Positions 54,200-62,083 of a stretch of 64,000 bases of DNA are shown here, in pieces; positions within the stretch are counted from its first letter, which is position 1, and the number at the start of each line of letters is the position of its first letter. The notes beneath the pieces were generated by a model, which was not told the DNA's origin, made no database searches, and worked only from the letters and a program-made list of their open reading frames with translations. Position numbers and translations under genes: made by a program. The DNA comes from Latescibacteria bacterium UBA6620 (GTDB lineage Bacteria; Latescibacterota; UBA2968): NCBI GenBank assembly GCA_002433075.1, contig DJHM01000042.1:50494-114493 (forward strand). Reading direction: 5' to 3'.

Positions 54200-54220
54200 T
54201 CCTTTCGCCGTTCGCGAGGA

Positions 54221-54670
54221 ATGGCCCACGATCGAGGAGATCAAAGAAAGGCTCGCGGATTCAACGTCCCGAGTGTCATCGAACCCTTCGGCGCCTTTTC
54301 CTGCGCCGCCTGGCAACCTCCCGGCTGGGTACTGCACGTATCCGGACACGTCTGCAAGGACGTGAACGGTGAAACCGTCGGAAAAGGCAATATGGAAGCC
54401 CAGACCCGTAAAGCTCTGGAGAGTATTCGGGATGTGCTTGCCTACGCAGGCGGCACGATGGATGACATCGCAAAAGTCACCCTCTTCGGGACTGACGTTT
54501 CGGAACTGATGACCATCCACGACGTCCGGGGGGAGTTTTTCAAGCCACCCTACCCCGCCAGCAGCCTCGTTCAGGTCGCCCGGCTGATCGATCCGGACTG
54601 GTTGATCGAGATCGAAGCCGTGGTCGTGATTCCTGAGGATCGTGCGACCGTTCAAGCGCCACCGGACTAG
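54221..54670 (+). CDS. RidA/YjgF-family protein lacking the catalytic arginine
   Basis: A 149-residue Rid-fold protein with the core VLHVSGHVCKDVNGETVGKG, the helix TRKALESIRDVLAYAGGTMD, and the C-terminal IEIEAVVVIPED. In imine-deaminating RidA an arginine stands in the P-A-R-S loop; here it reads YPASSLVQV. A RidA-type deaminase is therefore unlikely, and it fits the Rid4-7-like groups found beside catabolic genes. Residues before about 20 do not align, so the start is uncertain. Confidence 0.82.
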   Translation: MAHDRGDQRKARGFNVPSVIEPFGAFSCAAWQPPGWVLHVSGHVCKDVNGETVGKGNMEAQTRKALESIRDVLAYAGGTMDDIAKVTLFGTDVSELMTIHDVRGEFFKPPYPASSLVQVARLIDPDWLIEIEAVVVIPEDRATVQAPPD

Positions 54671-54712
54671 CCCACGCGAGTGAGTTGAACCAACAGACAA
54701 GGATCAATCGGA

Positions 54713-55085
54713 ATGTCCTATGCGATGAAATGGAAAGATGGAGGCGTGCACATCGAGTTTCAGGGCCACGTCACCGGAAAAAATCAAGCAGGCTGGAGAC
54801 GCCGTCTACGGGAACGAGCAATTCGACCGAATCCGCTACCAGATTTTTGACTTCACCAACGCTGTCGAATTCAAGATCTCGCTGGATGAGATGAAGGAAA
54901 TCGCCGCCATCGGCTCTGTGGCCGCGGCGATCAATTCAACGATGCGACTCGCGATCGTCTCGAATTCGGAAACGATCGACACCGCCATCGCCCTTTACGA
55001 TGCAAACACACCCGACTCCCCCTGGACAACGGAGGGATTCAGATCTCTCTCCGAGGCAAGAGCCTGGATCGAGGTTGCAATTTGA
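54713..55085 (+). pseudogene. SpoIIAA-like/STAS-domain protein, frameshifted at an A6 run
   Basis: ATG 54713 starts a small STAS-like protein (SYAMKWKDGGVHIEFQGHVT). The rest of the family sequence, AGDAVYGNEQFDRIRYQIFD through SLSEARAWIEVAI, lies in the next frame, ending at 55085. The shift falls at the A6 run near 54779-54784. Removing one A restores a continuous 123-residue protein of normal length. This is the kind of indel expected from sequencing error or slippage. The function in relatives is unknown or regulatory. Confidence 0.8.
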
Positions 55086-55152
55086 TCGACTTTTCGATCT
55101 TCCTTCGACCCTCCATCCCACAGTTCCCTTGTACACAGGAGGACGGACACAG

Positions 55153-56721
55153 ATGAGTCGTCCCAACTTCCTTTTCATCACGACCGACCAGCAGCGCTGG
55201 GACGCGCTGGGCCTGCACAACTCGATCCTCAAGACACCGAATATGGATCGTCTCGCGAACGAAGGGATCCAGTTCGGACGCGCCTACCCGACCAACGCAA
55301 TCTGTATGCCCGCTCGGGCCAGTATGATCACCGGTCGCAGCCAACGCGGGCATCAGGTATTCAATCACGACGTCAACCTCAGCGAGGCCATCCCTGTTCT
55401 GGGCGACAGCCTCCGTGAAGCCGGCTACACGACCGCGCTGGTCGGCAAAGCCCACTTCCGCACGGCCGACCTGGAGAACGTCCTCCCCGATCAGCCACCG
55501 GAAGGTGCAGACCTTCACGAGGACGGTCTGTGGTACGGGCCCTACTACGGTTTCGATCACGCCGAGATTCACACGGGGCACGCCTACGCAGCCGGCCACT
55601 GGCGGGTCTGGCTGGAGCGAAACCATCCCGAAGGGCTGAAACTGTGGCGAAAGGAAAACGCCCTGGAGCCACCCACCGGCGCCTATAGCTCGTGGAAGAA
55701 CGCGATCCCCGCCGAGTGGCACTACACGCGTTGGACCGCCGACCGAACGGTCGAGTGGCTTCGTCACCGGAATCAAGACCACCCGTTCTTTCTGTGGATG
55801 TCTTTCGCGGATCCCCACCAACCGTTCGCCCCACCACGCCCCTACTGCGATATGTATCCGCTCGACAAAATGCCCGAACCCCTGCCACGGGAAGACGTCA
55901 CCCGCAAGCCCCCTCACTACGGATGGGCACGCGACGGCAACCCGTATGGCGGCTACCACACCCACGAGGGATGGGACGGCGACAGGATGAAAGAGATCAC
56001 GGCCCATTACTATGGTCTGACCACCTTCATCGATGACGCCATCGGCATCCTGTTCGAGGAACTCGGGCGTCAAGGCTTGTGGGAAAGCACGCACGTCGTC
56101 ATCACATCCGACCACGGCGAGGGACTGAACGACCACGGGATCGCAGCAAAGCCGATGATGTCGTATGAATGCGTGAACCGCGTCCCGTTTTTCTGGCGAC
56201 GTCCCGGCTCGCCAGAGGGTCGCCACTATGATAGCGTGATGACCCACCTTGACCTGACCCCGACCTTTCTGGACCTGGCCGACGCCGCTCCTCTGCCCGG
56301 GATGGAAGGCCGATCGTTCGCGGAAACCTTGAAAGGATCGGCGGAAACCCATCGCGACGCCGTCATCGTCGAACGGATCTCGGTCATCGGTGGCGAACAT
56401 ACGATGAAAGTGAAGATGCTCGTCACGGACGACTGGAAGCTGCTGCACTACGGTTCGGCGCCGTATGGCGAACTCTACAACGTGAAGGACGACCCAGAAG
56501 ACTATCACAACCTCTGGGACGACCCCGCACACCAGGACGTGCGCCGTCAACTCACCGATCGACTTCTCGATGAGCTCATCGACAGCGAGTTGGGCGACCC
56601 CGGGCCGATCCTGGACCAAAGGCCGCTTGGGGGCGCCCTCAGAGATCGTCGACAGATGGAACCGCAACCGGTGGCCCGTCCCTCCTTAAACGAACAAATG
56701 TCAGGTATCCAGGGGACGTGA
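55153..56721 (+). CDS. Type I sulfatase
   Basis: A 522-residue alkaline phosphatase-superfamily sulfatase. The formylglycine motif is CMPARASMITGR (C-x-P-x-R) near residue 52, after the metal site FITTDQQRWDALG. Further metal and substrate residues are in VGKAHF and in TSDHGEGLNDHG near residue 320. The Cys form needs the formylglycine-generating enzyme, which is not encoded here. The TDD-W-K-L end pattern (LVTDDWKLLHY, ELYNVKDDPEDYHNLWDD) is typical of bacterial polysaccharide sulfatases. No signal peptide is visible. It is preceded by CACAGGAGGA. Confidence 0.93.
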   Translation: MSRPNFLFITTDQQRWDALGLHNSILKTPNMDRLANEGIQFGRAYPTNAICMPARASMITGRSQRGHQVFNHDVNLSEAIPVLGDSLREAGYTTALVGKAHFRTADLENVLPDQPPEGADLHEDGLWYGPYYGFDHAEIHTGHAYAAGHWRVWLERNHPEGLKLWRKENALEPPTGAYSSWKNAIPAEWHYTRWTADRTVEWLRHRNQDHPFFLWMSFADPHQPFAPPRPYCDMYPLDKMPEPLPREDVTRKPPHYGWARDGNPYGGYHTHEGWDGDRMKEITAHYYGLTTFIDDAIGILFEELGRQGLWESTHVVITSDHGEGLNDHGIAAKPMMSYECVNRVPFFWRRPGSPEGRHYDSVMTHLDLTPTFLDLADAAPLPGMEGRSFAETLKGSAETHRDAVIVERISVIGGEHTMKVKMLVTDDWKLLHYGSAPYGELYNVKDDPEDYHNLWDDPAHQDVRRQLTDRLLDELIDSELGDPGPILDQRPLGGALRDRRQMEPQPVARPSLNEQMSGIQGT

Positions 56722-56818
56722 GCAACATCGACCCCGCTGGCCTGGAGACTCGTTTCGTCCTTGGACAACCTGGAGGTTCAGTGGCACACTCCACCACTCT
56801 CAACCTGGAGGAGAGCGA

Positions 56819-57886
56819 TTGAGTAAGACACGAATTGGCATTATCGGGTGCGGTGGAATGGCCAAGTCTCACGCCTCCCGCTTCGCCGACGTACTCGATC
56901 GAATCGAGGTGACGGCCGTCGTCGACATCGAGCGGGAGAAGGCGCAGGCTGTCGCGAATCTTCTGGACGGTGACCCCGTCGTCGAGACGGATTACGCGAA
57001 GGTTTACGATGACATCGACGCAGCCCTGATTGTCGTCCCGCACGCTCTCCACCACCCGATCACGATCGATTGCCTGCGTGCGGGCAAACACGTGATGGTC
57101 GAGAAACCGATGGCGATCACCGAGCAGCAGTGCGTTGAAATGATCGCCGAGTCCGAAAAACAGGATCGCGTGCTGATGGTCGCCTACTGTATGCGCTTCC
57201 ATCCCCTCGTCGTGAAGATGAAGGAACTCCTTGACGCCGAGGCCTACGGAAAGCTGTTTCAGCTCTCTATCTGGACCGAGCAGCTGACGCTAAGGGAGGA
57301 CGGGCATTGGACCCAGAAGAAAGAGACCCTGGGCGGTGGCCAATTCTTCAGCCACGGATGCCACTATGTCGACTTGATGCTGTGGATGGCGGGTCGCCCC
57401 GTCAGAGGAAGCCACATCGGGACGACTCTTTGCACCCCGTGGATGGAAGGCGAAGGGACGAGCAACGTCACCATCGAGTTCGAAGGCGGCGTTCTCGGCT
57501 ACCACTTCGGGACTTGGGGGGCCAGAGGGACCCGGCTCGGATATTCATTCCACGCCCACTGTGAGGAAGGCACACTCGAAATCGCGCTCCGTGCGGGGCG
57601 GCTCATCGCCCATACACGAGCGGAAGAGCACGACTCGGGCAAGCTGGTGGCGAAACAGAAAGAGGAAATTCTTCTCGAGCTCCCCCACGCCAAGCACACC
57701 GAAGTCGAGATGGCGCACTTCATCGACTGCATCGAGACCGGCAAGAAACCCCTGACAGACGGGGTTGGCAGCCTGGAGGGGCTTCAGGTGATCTGGAAAC
57801 TCTACGAAGCGGAGGAGAAAAACGAACTGGCGGACTTGCGAGGGTTGGGTCTGGGCACCTGGAAAGGAAAATCAGGAAATGGGTAG
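56819..57886 (+). CDS. Gfo/Idh/MocA family oxidoreductase
   Basis: A 355-residue NAD(P)-dependent dehydrogenase with the Rossmann motif IGIIGCGGMAKSHASRF at residues 6-22 and a complete catalytic site, VMVEKPMAIT (Glu-Lys-Pro). The substrate half is conserved (GGQFFSHGCHYVDLMLWMAG). The TTG start at 56819 is supported by GGAGGAG seven bases upstream. It lies 97 bp behind the sulfatase and probably oxidises a desulfated sugar. It is the fourth family member in the window and the most canonical. Confidence 0.92.
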   Translation: MSKTRIGIIGCGGMAKSHASRFADVLDRIEVTAVVDIEREKAQAVANLLDGDPVVETDYAKVYDDIDAALIVVPHALHHPITIDCLRAGKHVMVEKPMAITEQQCVEMIAESEKQDRVLMVAYCMRFHPLVVKMKELLDAEAYGKLFQLSIWTEQLTLREDGHWTQKKETLGGGQFFSHGCHYVDLMLWMAGRPVRGSHIGTTLCTPWMEGEGTSNVTIEFEGGVLGYHFGTWGARGTRLGYSFHAHCEEGTLEIALRAGRLIAHTRAEEHDSGKLVAKQKEEILLELPHAKHTEVEMAHFIDCIETGKKPLTDGVGSLEGLQVIWKLYEAEEKNELADLRGLGLGTWKGKSGNG

Positions 57887-57902
57887 AGGGATCACCGAGC
57901 AG

Positions 57903-59807
57903 TTACGAAGCAGCGACACCTAATACTACGCGCAGGATTTCGCTCCCGTATTTCTCCAGTTTCGCGGGCCCGATCCCGTGAGCCTGCAACAGGTCGTCTT
58001 CGTTCGCCGGCCCCATCGACGCCACATCCCTCAGCGTCCGATCGTTGGCCACCACGTAGGGCGGAACGTGGGCCGCCCGGGCCGTCTCGAGCCGCCACAC
58101 TCGAAGCGCCTCGAAGATCGCCGTCGCCGGCCCGTCGAGCACCGACCCGTCATCGTCGCGCCCCGGCCCTTTGCGGAGAGCAGACGTCGAGGCTACTTTC
58201 ACCGTCCTCTCGGGTGGCAGCAGCAGTCTTGCCGGGCGTCTCTCGTGAATCACCTCCTGGCCCTCTTCGGTCACAACCACGACCGGGCGCTGCCCGCCGT
58301 GAAAGTCGACCCAGCCCACCGTCACGCATCTCCGAAGCAGTCTCAGAATCCAGTCCTCACTGTGATCGGCCAGCGTCCCGAAGGTCGGTGTCGCGTTCAA
58401 TTTGGACCAATCGAGTCGGTCGTCGTCGACCCCGCCGAGCAGCTTCGCCGCCACCTGAATGCCGAAGCGACCGTGAACCCGCGCGACGCCACACAGGGCC
58501 TTCCTCACGATCGTCGCCGTGTCCTCCGACTCCCCGTTTCCGTCATCCATAGTCAGACAGACGTCACACTTTCCGCATCCTGAAAGCGTCTCTTCCTCGT
58601 CCCCGAAGTAGCGCAGGATCGTGTCGTGACGGCAGCTCCCGCCCTCGGCCCATCGCATCAGTTCCAAGAAGAGATTCCACTTATGGCGTACGACGTTTTC
58701 GTCCGGGATACGCCCCTCCGTATCGCTCTCGATCAAGAATCGTCGTAACGGCATATCCCCGGGGGACACCAGCAGCGCACACACGGCGTCTTCGCCATCG
58801 CGCCCGGCCCGGCCCGCCTCCTGGTAGTAGGCTTCGACCGATCCCGGCGGAGCAAGGTGTATGATGCACCGTACGTCGTGACGGTCGATACCCATTCCGA
58901 ATGCGTTCGTCGCCACGACGACCTCGACCTCACCGGCGGCAAAGGCTTCCTGCACCCGATCTCGCCGCTCCCCGTTCATTCCCGCGTGATAGGCTTCGGA
59001 CCTCCATCCTGCTTCCCTCAGACGGTCGGCTTCCTCGTCCGTTCGTTTCCGTGTCGGACTGTAGACGATGGCGCGGCCCTTCCCCCCATCTGGCCGCTCG
59101 AGGGATTCACGTAGAAGCCGGTCGACGCGCGTTCGGGCCTCCGGCTTGCCCTGTACTTCGTGGACGCGGAACGCGAGATTCGGCCGGGCGAACCCCTTGA
59201 CGAGCTGTGGCGTGTCGGCAGGAAGACCGAGACGTTCGAGAATTTCGTCACGTACGATCGGTGTGGCCGTCGCCGTGCACGCCAGAACACGGGCGGACGG
59301 CAGCGCCTCGAGCAGATCTCCGATTCGCATATAATCGGGGCGGAAGTCGTGACCCCACTCACTGATGCAGTGCGCCTCGTCGACGGCCACGAGTGGACAT
59401 TCGATTTGCGAAATCGTGGCTCTAAACCCGTCGAACACCAGCCGTTCCGGCGCCACGTAGACCAGTTTGTATTCGCCGCGAGCCAGACGTCCCAGGCGAT
59501 CCCGCATCTCATCCCCGTCGAGCGTTCCGGCTAGGTAGGTTGCTGGAGTGCCTCGCTCCTCCAGAGCTCGGACCTGGTCGTTCATCAACGCGATCAGCGG
59601 GGAAACGACGAGCGTCGTACCGGGCAACATCGAAGCGGGCAACTGGTAGGTCAGACTCTTTCCCCCACCGGTTGGCGCCACGAGCAGAAGTCGACCCGAG
59701 TCGAGCAACACATCGATGGCTTCCCGTTGACCGGGCAGAAACCGCTCGAATCCAAGCGCACCAAGACCCTCTTCAACCGTCCTCTGCTCTTCAAACAGAA
59801 CGCCCAT
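57903..59807 (-). CDS. recQ: RecQ-family ATP-dependent DNA helicase
   Basis: A 634-residue 3'-5' helicase. Walker A is APTGGGKSLTYQLPA (residues 44-58), Walker B is AVDEAHCISEWGHDFRP, and motif VI is QEAGRAGRDGE. The Zn-binding RecQ-Ct has a Cys followed by GCGKCDVC near residue 395. A C-terminal HRDC-like helical domain ends with EDDLLQAHGIGPAKLEKYG. ATG 59807 is preceded by AAGAGG; the GTG two codons earlier is an alternative. It acts in replication-fork and recombination repair and is unlinked to the catabolic genes around it. Confidence 0.94.
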   Translation of the reverse strand: MGVLFEEQRTVEEGLGALGFERFLPGQREAIDVLLDSGRLLLVAPTGGGKSLTYQLPASMLPGTTLVVSPLIALMNDQVRALEERGTPATYLAGTLDGDEMRDRLGRLARGEYKLVYVAPERLVFDGFRATISQIECPLVAVDEAHCISEWGHDFRPDYMRIGDLLEALPSARVLACTATATPIVRDEILERLGLPADTPQLVKGFARPNLAFRVHEVQGKPEARTRVDRLLRESLERPDGGKGRAIVYSPTRKRTDEEADRLREAGWRSEAYHAGMNGERRDRVQEAFAAGEVEVVVATNAFGMGIDRHDVRCIIHLAPPGSVEAYYQEAGRAGRDGEDAVCALLVSPGDMPLRRFLIESDTEGRIPDENVVRHKWNLFLELMRWAEGGSCRHDTILRYFGDEEETLSGCGKCDVCLTMDDGNGESEDTATIVRKALCGVARVHGRFGIQVAAKLLGGVDDDRLDWSKLNATPTFGTLADHSEDWILRLLRRCVTVGWVDFHGGQRPVVVVTEEGQEVIHERRPARLLLPPERTVKVASTSALRKGPGRDDDGSVLDGPATAIFEALRVWRLETARAAHVPPYVVANDRTLRDVASMGPANEDDLLQAHGIGPAKLEKYGSEILRVVLGVAAS

Positions 59808-59954
59808 CCCCACCTCTTTCTCAGACTACGATGCCAAAGTTCACCGCCGACTTCGATCCAGTGTCGGACGATATGCCATAGCATAGTCACACGACCCGGA
59901 ATGACAAGTCACGCCGGTTGGTCGGTCCGAAAACGAAAGGGGGAGAAAGAAGAT

Positions 59955-60824
59955 TCAGGAAAAGGCAGCGTGTCGTCTCATCGTTCGGCGGGCCCGTTCC
60001 ACGACCGGTGCATCGACCATCCGACCTTCGTGTGAGAAGACACCCACCTCCGCCTGTGCTTCGGCCGCATCGAGGAGGTTCTGCGCGGCCAAAACGTCAT
60101 CGGGGGAAGGCTTGAAAACGTCGTTCAGAACCTGAACCTGATTGGGATGGATGCAAAACCCGCCTTCAAAGCCGAGGGATCTCGCTCGAACGATCCAGGA
60201 TTCGAAGCGATCGACATCCTGATAAACAGTGATCGACCCCAGGTAGCCGATTGGGACCACCCCCGCCTCGCGAGCCGAATAGAGCGTCTGCATCGCCGGG
60301 AAGTAGAGCGCATCTTCATCGACCGCCCCCCCGACATCGGCGATCAGATCTTCCATTCCGAACCCCATCGCGGCAAGCCTGGGGGTCGCACCCGCAATCT
60401 CACGTGCATTCAGGATGCCTGTAGCCGATTCTATCTGCGCGATCAGCCGAACCGACCCCGATTCCAAACCTCGATCGGTCTCCAACGTAGAAACCGCCGC
60501 ATCGACCGACTTCAGCGTCTCGGCAGAATCAACCTTGGGCACGGTCAGGGCGGCCAGACCGTCGTGGATGACGGCATCCAGATCCTTCGGCAGAAGAGCG
60601 TCGTCCAGATTGACACGAACCGCCCCCACCCGCCCCGCATCGGCAATATGGGTCACCGCCTGTCGCGCAGCCTCCCTCGCCTCGTCTTTCCGTTCCGGGG
60701 AGATCGCATCCTCGAGATCGATCTGAATCACGTCTGCGTCTCCACGCAGTGCGCTTGCCAGGTAGCGCTCGTTCGCCGCCGGAACGAACAACAGCGACCT
60801 GCAGATGTCGGGATCGAAGGTCAT
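59955..60824 (-). CDS. HpcH/HpaI-fold CoA ester lyase (CitE/malyl-CoA lyase-like)
   Basis: A 289-residue TIM-barrel CoA ester lyase. Conserved parts are RSLLFVPAANERYL, DVIQIDLEDAI (acidic metal region), GAVRVNLDDA (Arg), RLIAQIESATG (catalytic Glu) and AAMGFGMEDLIADVG (metal Asp). It cleaves (S)-malyl-CoA, citramalyl-CoA or citryl-CoA to acetyl-CoA and an oxoacid. It starts 17 bp after the CaiB-like gene, so the transferase activates a hydroxy-dicarboxylate and this enzyme splits it. Confidence 0.9.
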   Translation of the reverse strand: MTFDPDICRSLLFVPAANERYLASALRGDADVIQIDLEDAISPERKDEAREAARQAVTHIADAGRVGAVRVNLDDALLPKDLDAVIHDGLAALTVPKVDSAETLKSVDAAVSTLETDRGLESGSVRLIAQIESATGILNAREIAGATPRLAAMGFGMEDLIADVGGAVDEDALYFPAMQTLYSAREAGVVPIGYLGSITVYQDVDRFESWIVRARSLGFEGGFCIHPNQVQVLNDVFKPSPDDVLAAQNLLDAAEAQAEVGVFSHEGRMVDAPVVERARRTMRRHAAFS

Positions 60825-60841
60825 AGGTTTCAGCGCCTCAC

Positions 60842-61993
60842 CTAGCGAATCAGGGCGAGTATCTCTTCCGTATGCTCCCCGAGTCGGGGCGCCGGTCGCG
60901 CAACCACACCCGGTGTATGGGATAATCTGGGGACAGGGGTCGGCACAGAACAGGTCCCGAGATCGGCATCCTCGGTCGGCGTGAACAGGCCGCGACCCTC
61001 GGCGTAGGGATGACCCACGAGATCTCCGGCCGACAGCACGGGCGCAACCGTCACGCCCGCCTCTTCCATCAGCGACAGGTTCTCTTCCAGAGACCTGGAC
61101 CCGAAGTAGTTCGCAAGAATCTCGTTCAACGCATCGCAGTTCCGCACACGATCCTCGTTGGTAATGAACCGGGCATCGTCGATCAGATCCGGGCGACCGA
61201 TTGTCCTGGCGAGACGCTCGAACATCGATTGCACCGATCCTGACAAGGCCAGGTGTTTTCCGTCGGCGCAGGAATAGACGTTTCGGGGAGCCGTGTTGAC
61301 GGCCTGGTTCCCCATCCGGCTGCTCGTCTTTCCCGTTGCCTCGAGCTTGACGGCTTCCGCCGAGAGCGTCGAGTAAATGCTCTCGAACAGCGCCACGTCG
61401 ACGAGCTGACCTTTTCCGTCACCGTGCTCGACATTCCGAAGCGCGGCCAGCACACCGAAGGCCCCGTAGATGCCGGCATACATATCGGCCATCGCAAGCG
61501 GTGGCAATACGGGTTCTCGATCCGGAAACCCGTTCAGGTGGGCAAACCCCGACATTGCCTCGACCAGCGTACCGAACCCGGGCTTGTGCGAGAAGGGTCC
61601 GGTCTGTCCCCAGCCACTCACTCGGGCAACGATCAAACGCGGATTGATCTCGTGCAACGTGTCGATGCCCAGACCCATTTCCTCCAGCTTGCCGGGCACG
61701 AAATTCTCGACGAACACGTCGCTCACTGCCACCAGCGCCCTCAAGTCGTCGAGCGACTTCCCATCCTTCAAGTCCATCTCCATACTGCGTTTGTTTCGTC
61801 CGTATACCTTCCACCACGTCTCGACCCCCTCGTCGCTCCAGTGGCGAAGATCGTCACCACGCCCGGGGCGTTCGACCTTGATTACGTCCGCACCAAAGTC
61901 GGCCAGCACGACCGTGAGGACGTTGCCGGCCACCAGGCGAGAGAGATCGAGAACGCGGATTCCCGCCAGGGATTGGTTCGCCTCAGAACTCAT
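60842..61993 (-). CDS. CaiB/BaiF-family (class III) CoA transferase
   Basis: A 383-residue class III CoA transferase, moving CoA between carboxylic acids through a mixed anhydride. Conserved N-terminus AGIRVLDLSRLVAGNVLTVV, CoA loop YGRNKRSMEMDLK, and the catalytic Asp in LPPLAMADMYAGIYGA. I chose the ATG at 61993, where homology begins; an open extension to 62053 adds 20 proline-rich residues. With the adjacent CitE-like lyase this makes a candidate citramalate or malate CoA-activation and cleavage module. Confidence 0.92.
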   Translation of the reverse strand: MSSEANQSLAGIRVLDLSRLVAGNVLTVVLADFGADVIKVERPGRGDDLRHWSDEGVETWWKVYGRNKRSMEMDLKDGKSLDDLRALVAVSDVFVENFVPGKLEEMGLGIDTLHEINPRLIVARVSGWGQTGPFSHKPGFGTLVEAMSGFAHLNGFPDREPVLPPLAMADMYAGIYGAFGVLAALRNVEHGDGKGQLVDVALFESIYSTLSAEAVKLEATGKTSSRMGNQAVNTAPRNVYSCADGKHLALSGSVQSMFERLARTIGRPDLIDDARFITNEDRVRNCDALNEILANYFGSRSLEENLSLMEEAGVTVAPVLSAGDLVGHPYAEGRGLFTPTEDADLGTCSVPTPVPRLSHTPGVVARPAPRLGEHTEEILALIR

Positions 61994-62083
61994 CTGTCCG
62001 TTCGCAGCCCCCTCGTCTGCGCTCGGGGCAGGCTCCGGTGGCTCCCACCGCATCCAGATTTCGTGAATTCGTGGGTCACTCTT

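Noticed and set aside
55039..56667. A 542-codon minus-strand frame
   Set aside because: It is a shadow of the sulfatase, which has all its catalytic motifs on the plus strand.
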